DNA of 64,000 nucleotides from JACNKV01 sp964422145 (GCA_964422145.1 CAYQZV010000009.1:24405-88404); one strand, 5' to 3'; counted from the first letter of the stretch, positions 53,302-62,634 are shown. A program made the numbers and translations. The notes: generated by a model from the letters alone, not told the origin.

Positions 53302-55170
53302 ATGACAACACATTCTTTTCAAACTGAAGTCAGTCAACTGCTTCATTTGATCATTCATTCATTATATTCTCATAAAGAAATCTTTTTACGGGAATTGGTA
53401 TCCAATTCATCCGATGCATTGGATAAACTGAAATACCTTACCCTAACTGAAGATGATTTAAAAGATTTAGATTTTGAACCCAGGATTGATATCCATTTTC
53501 AGGATGACGGTGTAAAAACATTGACGATCTCTGACTCGGGTATCGGCATGAATGAAGACGATTTGAAAGAGAATCTCGGAACAATTGCCCGCTCAGGGAC
53601 AAAAAACTTCCTTGAGAAAATGACAGGTGATGCTAAGAAAGACTCTTCGTTGATCGGACAGTTTGGTGTCGGGTTCTATTCAAGCTACATGGTTGCGGAT
53701 AAAGTTGAAGTCATTAGCCGGAAAGCCGGAGAAGATGCAGCATGGAAGTGGTCCAGCGATGGAAAATCCGGTTATGAAATAGAATCAACTGAACGCAGCA
53801 CCAGCGGAACGGATGTTGTACTCTATCTGAACGATGAAGGCAATGAGTATGTGAATCGTTGGGAAATTCAATCGATTATCAAGAAATACTCCAATCATAT
53901 TCCTTTCCCAATTTACCTGCATTATGAGGAAACGGAATACGACAAAGACGGTAATGAAAAAGGGAAAACATCCAAAGAAGATCAGATCAATGATGGAACC
54001 GCATTTTGGAAACGATCCAAATCTGATCTGAAGAAAAAAGATTATAATGAGTTTTATAAATCGATAAGTACCGATTTTGAAGATCCGTTATTCTATTTCC
54101 ATACACACGCTGAAGGAGCGTTGGAGTATACTACTTTGTTTTACGTCCCGAAAAAAGCTCCGGCTGATCTGTATTACGCCGATTATAAACCCGGTGTAAA
54201 GCTCTATGTCAACCGTGTCTTTATCACAGATGATGATAAAGAATTAATGCCTGTGTGGATGCGGTTTTTACGCGGTGTGATCGACTCGGAAGACCTTCCG
54301 TTAAATGTCAGCCGTGAGATTTTACAGCAGAATCGAGTGATGGCGAAGATCAAAAAGAATTCCGTGAAAAAACTGATCAAGGAATTTAGCGATCTGGCAA
54401 AAAAGGATAAGAAAACGTACCAATCCTTTTATGAAGAGTATGGCAGAACATTAAAAGAAGGTGCTGTTCAAGATTTTGAAAACAAGGATGATATCATCGA
54501 ACTGCTGCGGTATAAATCCACGAAAGAAGATGGATACACCAGTCTGTCTTCCTATGTAGATCGCATGGGAGTAGATCAGAATTTGATCTACTACATCACG
54601 GGAGAAAAAGAGGAAAACCTCCGTAACTCACCTCTCTTGGAAATGTACAGAAACAAAGATATTGAAGTCTTGATCATGGATGATGAGATCGATGAACTTG
54701 TGATGCCGTCAATTCCGAAATATAAAGAGAAAGAGTTTCGATCGGTTAATCGAAGTGATGCTGCAGATGAATTGAAATCTGAGGATGAAAAGTCCAGTGA
54801 AAAAGAATTGAAACCATTGCTGAAAAAGATCAAAAAAGTATTGGGCGACCGGGTCAAGGATGTGGTAGCATCGACGCGACTAAGTGATTCACCGTCAGTG
54901 ATCGTCGCGGATCAAAATGATCCGACCGTTCAAATGCAGGAAGTCCTGCGTGCTATGGGGCAAACCTCTCCGCAGGAAGTCAAACCCATCTTGGAGATCA
55001 ATCCAAATCATGAAGTCGTGAAGAAGATGCAGGCTATGAGAAAAAGCAAAGCGTTTGATGACGCATCCATGCTGCTGCTAGAGCAGGCATTATTGCTCGA
55101 AGGTGTCAAGCTGGATAACCCGGCGGAATTTGTCTCTCGATTGAATGCGATTTTGAACAAAGCGATCTGA
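53302..55170 (+). CDS. htpG: Chaperone HtpG (bacterial Hsp90)
   Basis: A 622-residue cytoplasmic Hsp90. The GHKL ATPase holds LRELVSNSSDALDKLKYLTL, DSGIGMNEDDLKENLGTIAR and IGQFGVGFYSSYMVADKVEV. The middle domain has LYVNRVFITDDDKELMPVWM and PLNVSREILQQNRVM. The C-terminal dimerisation domain is complete. It is a single-gene unit between a terminator and a 142-bp gap. Confidence 0.96.
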   Translation: MTTHSFQTEVSQLLHLIIHSLYSHKEIFLRELVSNSSDALDKLKYLTLTEDDLKDLDFEPRIDIHFQDDGVKTLTISDSGIGMNEDDLKENLGTIARSGTKNFLEKMTGDAKKDSSLIGQFGVGFYSSYMVADKVEVISRKAGEDAAWKWSSDGKSGYEIESTERSTSGTDVVLYLNDEGNEYVNRWEIQSIIKKYSNHIPFPIYLHYEETEYDKDGNEKGKTSKEDQINDGTAFWKRSKSDLKKKDYNEFYKSISTDFEDPLFYFHTHAEGALEYTTLFYVPKKAPADLYYADYKPGVKLYVNRVFITDDDKELMPVWMRFLRGVIDSEDLPLNVSREILQQNRVMAKIKKNSVKKLIKEFSDLAKKDKKTYQSFYEEYGRTLKEGAVQDFENKDDIIELLRYKSTKEDGYTSLSSYVDRMGVDQNLIYYITGEKEENLRNSPLLEMYRNKDIEVLIMDDEIDELVMPSIPKYKEKEFRSVNRSDAADELKSEDEKSSEKELKPLLKKIKKVLGDRVKDVVASTRLSDSPSVIVADQNDPTVQMQEVLRAMGQTSPQEVKPILEINPNHEVVKKMQAMRKSKAFDDASMLLLEQALLLEGVKLDNPAEFVSRLNAILNKAI

Positions 55171-55312
55171 CACCCGTTTCATCACCGTCATCATACAGCC
55201 GAATCTGCATTGATAAGTGTATCAAAAGTAGGTATTTATTCATGTTTAAATAATTGAGTAAATTCCTCTGTGTATTTGGCATACTATTTAACTTTAACAT
55301 CATCGGAGAACT

Positions 55313-55750
55313 ATGAGCATCATCAAATGGGATAAAGATTCGTTTATCAAGGATATGCGGGAAAACTGCAGCCGGGAGGTGGCAAAAATTGGCGTTCAGA
55401 TCATTGAATTTTCTGAAAAATATGCAAATGATATTTCCTGGGGACGGGGTGAAGAACATGGGACGATGACATTTCGCTGTGATTCCGATCTCGGCTATCT
55501 GCCTATTTTCCATCTGTCTTCAGACGGCAGACTAAACCTTCAAATTAATTTTTTACGCGGAAAAGAAATTCCTCCGATGGTGATGAAAGACATGGTTGTG
55601 AAACTGGAAGCGATTTTTATGTATGAATTTGATGAAGAAATGTATCCGGTAGACACTTATGAATATGTCGAAGAAATGTTTCATACCCAAACTCAGGTCA
55701 TCAAATTCCTCAAAACGATTGAAGGTGTTTCCTACCGATTAAAACAGTAA
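55313..55750 (+). CDS. Hypothetical protein, 145 residues
   Basis: I do not recognise this family. The protein has no signal peptide or TM helix. Its composition is mixed alpha/beta with acidic and aromatic residues (MKDMVVKLEAIFMYEFDEEM, VDTYEYVEEMFHTQTQVIKF), and it looks like a well-folded cytosolic protein. It has its own start 142 bp after htpG and its own terminator, so it is a monocistronic gene. The gap before it (55171-55312) shows no feature I can name. Confidence 0.75.
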   Translation: MSIIKWDKDSFIKDMRENCSREVAKIGVQIIEFSEKYANDISWGRGEEHGTMTFRCDSDLGYLPIFHLSSDGRLNLQINFLRGKEIPPMVMKDMVVKLEAIFMYEFDEEMYPVDTYEYVEEMFHTQTQVIKFLKTIEGVSYRLKQ

Positions 55751-55762
55751 TCTAGACTTAAT

Positions 55763-55792
55763 AAAAGCCTCGTTCAACGGGGCTTTTTTATT
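55763..55792 (+). terminator. Rho-independent terminator
   Basis: AAAAGCCTCG (55763-55772) pairs with CGGGGCTTTT (55778-55787, one G-U) around TTCAA and runs into a T tract, directly after the 145-residue ORF. Confidence 0.9.
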
Positions 55793-55828
55793 TTCATAAA
55801 TTGTGCAAAATTTCATGCAGGAAAAATC

Positions 55829-57961
55829 GTGAAAAAAATAATAGTTGCAATAATGGGTTTGATACAGTTGATCTTTGCTTTTACGGTAATTGATTTAACA
55901 GGGAAGGTCACGGATGAAAACGGTAACGGTCTTGGATATGTGAATATATATTTTATGGACACGTTAGAAGGAACCATGACGGATGAAATCGGCAATTTCA
56001 AAATCTCAACTCAAATCACCCATGACCGTAAACTCAGAATTTCTCATATTGGCTTTGAACAGCAGGATGTTGTGATATCTCCAAATCGCAATGATGATTT
56101 TTTACAGATCGTTCTGAAGAAAGAATTCATGGAATTGTCTCCGGTATCAGTGACTGCCGGTTCATTTACCATGGCGGATGAAGAAGGTCAAACGTTAACG
56201 AGTTTAGATGTAGTCACCACAGCCGGAGCCGCAGCGGATATTTTCCGAGCCGTTCAGACATTTCCCGGAGTGAATCAAGTCGATGAAGGAGCCGGAATGT
56301 ACGTTCGCGGCGGGGATGTCTCTGAAACCACGGTCATTTTAGATCAAGCGACAATTAGTCATCCATATAAATATGAATCAGATACGGGCGGATATTTTGG
56401 TATGATTGACCCGTGGCTGCTTTCAGGGACGTATTTTTCGACGGGAGGATTTTCTGTAAAATACGGGAATGTATTATCGGGTGTGCTGGCGATGGAATCC
56501 TTAGATATGCCGTCAAGATCTTCGTTAACGATTGGTGCCGGTTTGGCAGCTGTTTCTCTTGGAGGAGCTTGGCTATCTCAATCTGAAAAATTAGCGGTTC
56601 AATTTTCCGGGAATTATTCCAACACAAAATACCTGTTTCAATTAAACGGCGGATCGGATCGATTTGAGCAAGTCCCGCAAAGTTGGGATGGAAATATCAG
56701 CACAATTTGGAAATACTCTAATTTTGGCCAAGTGAAAATCTTCTATTTTAAAAATGATGATGACATCGCTGTCCGTGTTAACCACCCCAATTATAACGGA
56801 ATAATGATGAACGATAATCATTCTCAGCTTGCCAATATCCAATGGCGTCATTTGTTTGAGCAGGGAATCCTCGTGAAGTCAAGTGTTTCGACAAACCAAT
56901 TCAGTCAAGGATTGACGCTTGGGAATATCGACAAACGTCTCACGGATAATCTTTGGAAATGGAGGACGGATGTCACCATCCCTGCCGGAGATCGAGTGAC
57001 GATCAATACGGGGCTGATTTTGGATGATCTTGTGACTGATCTTCAAGCCCGTTTCCCGCGGGATGAAAATGACATCCATCCGGATGCGGAAACCGACACA
57101 TTTCAGGTGGATTACCAAACACAACACTACGGTACGTATATCGAAACGGAAGTTGAACTAACCTCCCGACTCATGATAATCTCCGGTATTCGCGGTGACT
57201 TTTTAACTGATCCGAAACAGCAAGAGTATGACCCTCGTTTATCTGTGAATTACCGACTGTCAAACACACAGTTTTTAAAGATTGCAACGGGGATTTACCA
57301 TCAATATCCGAAAGCGCAGTATCGTGATTCTTATGTCGGTAATCCAAATTTAGGGTCGATGAAAGCCGTCCACTATATTTTAGGTTATGAGTATAAATCA
57401 GACGTGACCGATGTTAAAGCGGAAATATATCGGAAACACTATAATAATCTTGTCTTAGAAAACGACGAAAGTAATTATACAAATGATGGGAACGGATATG
57501 CCTACGGTGCGGATCTTTTTGTAAAGGGAACACTCCCATTTATTTCAGGATGGGTTTCCTACAGTTATCTGCAGTCCAAAAGGAAGGAGCTTGAATATCA
57601 GAAACTTGTTCCGACGGATTACGACATCAACCACAATTTAACGGCAGCACTGAAAACCCAACTGGGTGCGAGTCATAATATCGGATTAACATATCGATAT
57701 ACTACAGGAAAGCCCTATACACCCGCACTCAACAACTGGAACTCTTCACGATTACCCGCGATGCAGAGATTGGATCTGTCTTACAGTAAGTTGTATCCAA
57801 TCGGATTAGATGGATTACTGGTAATCTATGTGTCTGTTTCAAACCTGCTGGATCGATCAAATATTTACGGATATCTTTACTCATCCGATTATTCAGAACG
57901 TACTGAATTAAAAAGTACGCACGGAAGAAACATCTATTTCGGGTTTTCCGCCACGATTTAA
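55829..57961 (+). CDS. TonB-dependent outer membrane receptor with carboxypeptidase-regulatory-like domain
   Basis: From the GTG at 55829 the protein has 710 residues. It has a signal peptide (KKIIVAIMGLIQLIFAF), then a CarboxypepD_reg-like domain (about 22-105, IDLTGKVTDENGNGLGYVNI). The plug domain follows (about 120-230, FRAVQTFPGVNQVDEGAGMY, VRGGDVSETTVILDQATISH), then a 22-strand-type barrel to the C-terminal FGFSATI. This is a common FCB uptake receptor, smaller than SusC, with unknown substrate. It lies 14 bp before the TPR gene, so the two are probably co-expressed. Confidence 0.88.
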   Translation: MKKIIVAIMGLIQLIFAFTVIDLTGKVTDENGNGLGYVNIYFMDTLEGTMTDEIGNFKISTQITHDRKLRISHIGFEQQDVVISPNRNDDFLQIVLKKEFMELSPVSVTAGSFTMADEEGQTLTSLDVVTTAGAAADIFRAVQTFPGVNQVDEGAGMYVRGGDVSETTVILDQATISHPYKYESDTGGYFGMIDPWLLSGTYFSTGGFSVKYGNVLSGVLAMESLDMPSRSSLTIGAGLAAVSLGGAWLSQSEKLAVQFSGNYSNTKYLFQLNGGSDRFEQVPQSWDGNISTIWKYSNFGQVKIFYFKNDDDIAVRVNHPNYNGIMMNDNHSQLANIQWRHLFEQGILVKSSVSTNQFSQGLTLGNIDKRLTDNLWKWRTDVTIPAGDRVTINTGLILDDLVTDLQARFPRDENDIHPDAETDTFQVDYQTQHYGTYIETEVELTSRLMIISGIRGDFLTDPKQQEYDPRLSVNYRLSNTQFLKIATGIYHQYPKAQYRDSYVGNPNLGSMKAVHYILGYEYKSDVTDVKAEIYRKHYNNLVLENDESNYTNDGNGYAYGADLFVKGTLPFISGWVSYSYLQSKRKELEYQKLVPTDYDINHNLTAALKTQLGASHNIGLTYRYTTGKPYTPALNNWNSSRLPAMQRLDLSYSKLYPIGLDGLLVIYVSVSNLLDRSNIYGYLYSSDYSERTELKSTHGRNIYFGFSATI

Positions 57962-57975
57962 AAGAGAGGAATCTT

Positions 57976-58719
57976 ATGCGACTATTCATCATCATTTTCA
58001 TGTTCATCTCCATGACGATCGGACAACCGGTTGAAGACTACATTCTTGAAGGAAAAGAAAAGATCAAAACCGCACTTATCCAGTGGGATGAAGGCGAACT
58101 GATTGCCGCAAAAGCCCACTTTGAGCGGGGTTTGCATTTTGAAGAAATGGAGTGGTTATTCCTCTATTATATTGCGTATTGTGATGATCAACTGGTACAT
58201 TATTATCAATCAAAAAGTGATAAAAAAACCGCGCTGCAATATTTGAGTGACGGAATTGAACATTTAAATGAAGTGATCAAGATGAATGGTGACTTTGCCG
58301 ATGGGTACGGACTTCTCTCATCTTTGTATGGAGAAAAAATGGGCATTCAGCCCTGGACGGGGATCATGTATGGATCACGGTCATCAACCTTGATCCGGAA
58401 AGCCATTCAGCTTGAGCCGGAAAACCCGAGATTGTATATGATCCAGGGAACATCAGCGATGTTTACGCCGGAAAAATACGGCGGAAGCAAAGAACGGGCG
58501 ATGGAATTGTATTTAAAAGCAGCTGAATTATTTAAAACAGATCAACCCGATCCCATCATGCCGGATTGGGGTAAAAGTGATATTTATGCATGGCTGGGAC
58601 AATTGGAATTGAAATTGGGCAATCCGGATGGTGCTAAAGCTTATTACCTTCAAGCGCTGGAGATTGACCCGGAAAACAGCTGGGTGAAGAATCAATTATT
58701 GCCGAAACTGAATCGATAA
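57976..58719 (+). CDS. Exported TPR protein, function unknown
   Basis: The 247-residue product has a signal peptide (MRLFIIIFMFISMTIGQPVE) and several TPR-like units, e.g. AAKAHFERGLHFEEMEWLFL, YLSDGIEHLNEVIKMNGDFA and AYYLQALEIDPENSWVKNQL. AGAGAGGA (57963-57970) precedes the ATG. Adjacency to the receptor suggests a periplasmic partner, but nothing in the sequence proves it. Confidence 0.8.
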   Translation: MRLFIIIFMFISMTIGQPVEDYILEGKEKIKTALIQWDEGELIAAKAHFERGLHFEEMEWLFLYYIAYCDDQLVHYYQSKSDKKTALQYLSDGIEHLNEVIKMNGDFADGYGLLSSLYGEKMGIQPWTGIMYGSRSSTLIRKAIQLEPENPRLYMIQGTSAMFTPEKYGGSKERAMELYLKAAELFKTDQPDPIMPDWGKSDIYAWLGQLELKLGNPDGAKAYYLQALEIDPENSWVKNQLLPKLNR

Positions 58720-58728
58720 TAAACGGTT

Positions 58729-58766
58729 ATTCTCCCCGTTAAAACCCCGCCGGGGTCAGCGGAGAA
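58729..58766 (+). terminator. Hairpin after TPR gene
   Basis: ACCCCG and CGGGGT meet around one C within an outer TTCTCC ... GGAGAA pair. No T tract is present. It may be a factor-dependent or structural end, and it marks the border to the AT-rich accessory region. Confidence 0.4.
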
Positions 58767-58769
58767 ATG

Positions 58770-58825
58770 GCTGGACTTTTTGGCTGATTCAGCAGTACAC
58801 TTTATTTGCTTTATCAGTCTTATTT
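58770..58825 (+). repeat. Intergenic repeat R1, copy A
   Basis: A 56-bp stretch identical at 54 positions to 62091-62146 (R1 copy B). It begins GCTGGACTTTTTGGCTGATT and contains the small inverted repeat GCTGA-T-TCAGC. Both differences are A (copy A) versus G (copy B), and one lies in this stem, where the change to G keeps pairing as G-U. It lies 88 bp before a small lipoprotein gene. Confidence 0.85.
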
Positions 58826-58913
58826 TACGTGAAATGAAGAACGAAATCATACACAAAAACACTTTGTTACCTGTAACTGTAATGTGTTTAATAGACTTTA
58901 AGGAGGAGGCTTC

Positions 58914-59363
58914 ATGATTAAAATCAAGATTACATTAACCCTATTCTGTTCAATTATCCTCTTATCAAGTTGTTTTTATCCATTCTATAAATTAAAAGAA
59001 ATTGAAGGCGATTTTATATACGTAGTTCCCGAAGAAAATACAAATAATAAAAATGGAGAGAGAGTTTATCACTACTTTGCAGAGTCTTTAAATAGCTTCT
59101 ATACTTTTTCCAATTTAAAGTATAAAGGGGGGTATAAATATGAACCGAGTGATTCCTTACGACACTATTATTTTCTATCTGACCCGATTGGCGTATTAAA
59201 AACTTTTCCTGATAAACCAAAAATAAAAGATGTTCGTGTTAGTGGTAAAAATTATACACGATATAGATATTTCATGACTTCATATGGCATGGATTATACA
59301 TTAGATATATTTGCACAAAATGATACTATCAGACTAATGGAAGTGAAGATATTTAACGAATAG
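58914..59363 (+). CDS. Small lipoprotein, function unknown
   Basis: The 149-residue product has a lipoprotein signal (MIKIKITLTLFCSIILLSSC, lipobox LSSC). The rest is polar, rich in Tyr, Lys and Asp, and I recognise no domain. AAGGAGGAGG (58901-58910) is a very strong ribosome-binding site just before the ATG. Codons are AT-rich compared with the genes before 58.7 kb. Confidence 0.75.
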   Translation: MIKIKITLTLFCSIILLSSCFYPFYKLKEIEGDFIYVVPEENTNNKNGERVYHYFAESLNSFYTFSNLKYKGGYKYEPSDSLRHYYFLSDPIGVLKTFPDKPKIKDVRVSGKNYTRYRYFMTSYGMDYTLDIFAQNDTIRLMEVKIFNE

Positions 59364-59400
59364 AGTTTTACACACTTTTCTAGTTGGAAAGGACAAACAG

Positions 59401-60183
59401 ATGATACAATTACAAAAAACGATAATTGTTATATTAGTGTTATCGAGTGTGTTATTCACACAAAGTACTGATAAATTTCATCAAATAACATATTTTGGTT
59501 CAAATGCGGGAGGATTTAATTACTTAGATGATGGTATTGTTCATATTTATAGTCGAGTAGATAGGTTGGCAAAATATATGGATAAATCACAAAAAGTTTA
59601 CTCAGTTGCCGATGGTGGAATAAAACAATTTGTTGTTGAAGAATATAAATGGAAGAAAAACTATTTTGAGTATATCGATTGTTCCTTTTCAGATGAACTG
59701 TACTCTGATAATTTCTCATACGATATGACAAATGGATTAAGAGTATTGATTCAAGAAAGCAAACCATGGTGTAAATTAATTCCCGATTCACTCAATGCCA
59801 AAAAGGTAATAGAGCATGATATTGATGGGGATAATAAAAATGAAATAATAGTAGCTGTCGCTCAAGATGGTTTTGTTGTACCACCTGATAATTATACAAA
59901 TTGGGGTACATATAATTTTGGTTTCTATATAATTGAAGAATCAGAGACATCACCAAATTGGGAAATAACTTATTTTTATTACACTGGAAATATACCTGAG
60001 AAGAACGGCAGGACATTTTATGGTGATTTAAATATCATGGATATAAATGACGACGGTCATGATGAAATATTGTTATCACACGTTTTCGTTGCTAAAAAGT
60101 ATGGAATAGACATGGAAGTATTTGCATTAAATAATGGGCAAACTTATTCTAAATGCTACAACTCATGTGAAATAGATAAATAA
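59401..60183 (+). CDS. Secreted protein with FG-GAP/VCBS-like calcium loops, function unknown
   Basis: The 260-residue precursor has a signal peptide (TIIVILVLSSVLFTQS). Two EF-type Asp-rich loops, HDIDGDNKNEIIVAVAQDG (about 140-158) and MDINDDGHDEILLSHV (about 215-230), are typical of integrin-like beta-propeller or VCBS repeats and probably bind calcium. The Ser/Thr after VLFTQ recurs in the gene at 62710. GGAAAGG precedes the ATG. Its role is unknown. Confidence 0.7.
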   Translation: MIQLQKTIIVILVLSSVLFTQSTDKFHQITYFGSNAGGFNYLDDGIVHIYSRVDRLAKYMDKSQKVYSVADGGIKQFVVEEYKWKKNYFEYIDCSFSDELYSDNFSYDMTNGLRVLIQESKPWCKLIPDSLNAKKVIEHDIDGDNKNEIIVAVAQDGFVVPPDNYTNWGTYNFGFYIIEESETSPNWEITYFYYTGNIPEKNGRTFYGDLNIMDINDDGHDEILLSHVFVAKKYGIDMEVFALNNGQTYSKCYNSCEIDK

Positions 60184-60200
60184 AATATAAATTTCAGACT

Positions 60201-60254
60201 CTTTATGAACACACAACACCAACACCACCTGCCTTGAAGCGGTTGAGAGAACGC
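60201..60254 (+). repeat. Intergenic repeat R2, copy 1
   Basis: CTTTATGAACACACAACACC continues AACACCACCTGCCTTGAAG and CGGTTGAGAGAACGC. It aligns with 62635-62686 and 63305-63358. The shared core is CACCAACACCACC, then TGAAG and a purine-rich GATGAG-like end. Confidence 0.75.
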
Positions 60255-60331
60255 AATGCACGCGAGAGCTGATTTTTAGACAGGATTAATACACGTTAAT
60301 AAAGGGTTTAAAGGAGTAAAAGTCCTTGCAT

Positions 60332-60364
60332 AGTGTCAGAAATAACACTAATATATAATGACAC
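60332..60364 (+). promoter_or_regulatory. Nested inverted repeats at the abiE promoter
   Basis: GTGTCA (60333-60338) is inverted as TGACAC (60359-60364), and AGTGT (60332-60336) as ACACT (60345-60349). They lie 17 bp or more before the antitoxin ATG. AbiEi-type antitoxins are known to bind inverted repeats in their own promoter, so this is a likely operator. Confidence 0.55.
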
Positions 60365-60380
60365 AAATATGAGGAATAAC

Positions 60381-60980
60381 ATGCAATCAACTGCAAATAG
60401 GGTATACAAGAGGATTTTGTCAAAAGGCAGAGGAGAAGTGTATACATCATTTGATTTCCGTGATTTAGGATCCAGAGACTCCATTGATCAAACCTTATCC
60501 CGTTTAGCCAAAAAAGGGAAGATTCGGCGTGTAACTCAAGGCGTGTACGATTATCCTTACCAAAGTAATTTCGGGGAAATTCCTGCTGATCTGTTTTCGA
60601 TTGCAAAGGCGATTGCACGAAATACGCAATCTAAAATTCAAGTATCGGAATCGTTTGCAGCGAATGCTTTGGGATTATCCAATCAAGTTCCTGCAAAACT
60701 CATTTTATACACAGACGGGACTGGAAGGGTAAGAAAAATTGGAAAGCAAAAAATTATCTTCAAACAAGCCACTCCGAAAAAATTAGTCGGTGCCGGAGAG
60801 ATATCCGGCCTTGTAATCCAGGGGCTGCGTTATTTTGGTAAAGACAAAATCAACGATACAACGATCAAAAGATTAAAAGACACCCTAAAACAGAAAGATA
60901 AAAAATTGCTACTCAAAGAAGTATATACTACTCCGACATGGATGCAGAAGGTAATTTTTCAAATCGCAGGGCAGGCATAG
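60381..60980 (+). CDS. abiEi: AbiEi-type antitoxin (DUF6088-like)
   Basis: From ATG 60381, with GAGGA (60371-60375) upstream, the product has 199 residues. An N-terminal winged helix (RILSKGRGEVYTSFDFRDLG; IDQTLSRLAKKGKIRRVTQG, then VYDYP) is followed by a C-terminal AbiEi/DUF6088 domain with SESFAANALGLSNQVPAKLI and YTDGTGRVRKIGKQKI. Starts at 60333 (GTG) or 60369 are possible, but 60333 lies inside the operator. It blocks AbiEii and represses its own promoter in known systems. Its stop touches the toxin ATG. Confidence 0.88.
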   Translation: MQSTANRVYKRILSKGRGEVYTSFDFRDLGSRDSIDQTLSRLAKKGKIRRVTQGVYDYPYQSNFGEIPADLFSIAKAIARNTQSKIQVSESFAANALGLSNQVPAKLILYTDGTGRVRKIGKQKIIFKQATPKKLVGAGEISGLVIQGLRYFGKDKINDTTIKRLKDTLKQKDKKLLLKEVYTTPTWMQKVIFQIAGQA

Positions 60981-62000
60981 ATGGATAAAGTTGCACAATT
61001 GTCCCTAGCAGACAGAAGATATCTGTTTATGCAGTCGGCCTTAGAAAAGGAAATATTTCCTTTGATCACAGAAAAAGATTATTGGGTTGTATGGGCGATG
61101 AGTCACATTTTTAATCTTGGTGATATTTCAGATCATTTTACTTTCCGCGGCGGGACAAGTTTATCAAAAGCCCATTCCATCATCGAACGATTTTCTGAGG
61201 ATGTTGACTTGGGAATTGATTATACCTATTTTGGATTTACCGGCAGCCAGGACCCGATCAATGCAACAACTCCGGCTGAGTGTAAAAGGATGATGAAAAG
61301 GATTCGCAGAGAAGTAAGGAGTTACTTAGAAACGGACTTCCGGAATAGTTTAGAGCATCGTTTTGCGTCAGTGATAAAAAATGATGAATGGTCTTTAGAG
61401 TGCCGGCAGGACGGAAGAATTATTCAATATTATTTTCATTATCCTAAAAGTTTATCGGATACAAACTATGCTTCGGATTATCTCCGTCCAATGGTCAAAA
61501 TAGAATTTGATCCAAGAGCGTCGTTAGAACCATCTGCAGTAAAGTCTGTTTCTCCTATTGTCGCAAAGTATTTCCCCGATCAATTTGATCAATCCGAAAT
61601 ACAAGTAAATACGTTAAATGCCGAGAGAACGTTTTGGGAAAAAGTGGTTTTATTGCATCGAGTATTCACAAGCGGGAAAGAGCTCCCTGAGAGATTTTCA
61701 AGACATTATTATGATGTCGTTCAAATAGTTCAATCTCCTGCTTTTCAAAATATGATCATAAATCATGAATGGCTGAAAACAGTTATTGGGTATGAAAAAA
61801 AGTTTTATGAACGAAAGGATATTGATTTTACAGGAGCATTAGACGGACAGTTGAAACTGACTCCTGATCCTGAGCGGTATTACGAATTAAAGACTGATTA
61901 TAATGAAACAAAAAATATGATTTTTAAAGATGCTCCCGAGTTGGATTTTCTCATAGATCAGTTGGAAAAACTTCAAAATAACATTAATCACTTGATCTGA
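60981..62000 (+). CDS. abiEii: AbiEii/AbiGii-type nucleotidyltransferase toxin
   Basis: The 339-residue protein has the nucleotidyltransferase site FRGGTSLSKAHSIIERFSED then VDLGI: GGTSLSK at 57-63 and metal-binding Asp74 and Asp76. LNAERTFWEKVVLLHRVF (about 214-231) and SRHYYDVVQI are further family marks. Members modify tRNA 3' ends and act in phage defence or plasmid stability. All motifs are intact. It starts directly after the antitoxin stop. Confidence 0.93.
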   Translation: MDKVAQLSLADRRYLFMQSALEKEIFPLITEKDYWVVWAMSHIFNLGDISDHFTFRGGTSLSKAHSIIERFSEDVDLGIDYTYFGFTGSQDPINATTPAECKRMMKRIRREVRSYLETDFRNSLEHRFASVIKNDEWSLECRQDGRIIQYYFHYPKSLSDTNYASDYLRPMVKIEFDPRASLEPSAVKSVSPIVAKYFPDQFDQSEIQVNTLNAERTFWEKVVLLHRVFTSGKELPERFSRHYYDVVQIVQSPAFQNMIINHEWLKTVIGYEKKFYERKDIDFTGALDGQLKLTPDPERYYELKTDYNETKNMIFKDAPELDFLIDQLEKLQNNINHLI

Positions 62001-62090
62001 TATGGGTTTGCTGGTGATGTTCGAACTCTTACAGTCAGAATCATTGCCCAATAACAGGAAAAAAATCCACAACCTTTCATGATTAAAACT

Positions 62091-62146
62091 GCTGGACTTT
62101 TTGGCTGATTCGGCAGTACACTTTATTTGCTTTATCGGTCTTATTT
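62091..62146 (+). repeat. Intergenic repeat R1, copy B
   Basis: Second copy of the 56-bp element at 58770-58825 (54/56 identical), 36 bp before another small lipoprotein gene. Sequence outside the 56 bp does not match between copies, so the borders are sharp. Confidence 0.85.
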
Positions 62147-62182
62147 ATGTCAGGTGAGTAAATTTATCAATAGGAGGGATAT

Positions 62183-62620
62183 ATGGTTGGTAAGAAATAT
62201 ATCGTTATTGGATTACTGAGTTTGATGACACTGTTAGTATTTTCCTGTGAATCTGAACCTCGTAGTAGTTGGACTTTTTATTGGGAGTTATATAATTCTG
62301 CTGATTCAACACGTATTAATATGCCAATCAATTATATTTTTACTGTTACACCCTGTGAATCAGGTGATTGTAATGTCAACAGAGAGTCAGATTCTACAGG
62401 ATTTATTGCTGAATGGTTAATGTTTTATGAATGGGAAGATGATTTCTTATCTAAACAACCTACTCTAGAATGTGAATTTTATTTAAATGAACATATAATT
62501 TATGACTCAATATATGTTTGGACAGAATTGGATTTTAATCAAGAATTTAATGACCCTTATAGTCAATTTGATTCAATGGTAGGTAATTACCAAAAAATAT
62601 ATTTAAACATACCCGAATAA
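62183..62620 (+). CDS. Small lipoprotein, function unknown
   Basis: The 145-residue product has a lipoprotein signal (IVIGLLSLMTLLVFSCESEP, lipobox VFSC) and an acidic, Tyr/Trp-rich body that looks beta-rich (WTFYWELYNSADSTRINMPI). One Cys pair (CESGDC) may form a disulfide. I recognise no domain. TAGGAGGG (62171-62178) precedes the ATG. It has no evident homology to the lipoprotein at 58914 despite the shared R1 element. Confidence 0.75.
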   Translation: MVGKKYIVIGLLSLMTLLVFSCESEPRSSWTFYWELYNSADSTRINMPINYIFTVTPCESGDCNVNRESDSTGFIAEWLMFYEWEDDFLSKQPTLECEFYLNEHIIYDSIYVWTELDFNQEFNDPYSQFDSMVGNYQKIYLNIPE

Positions 62621-62634
62621 ATAAAATTATAAAA

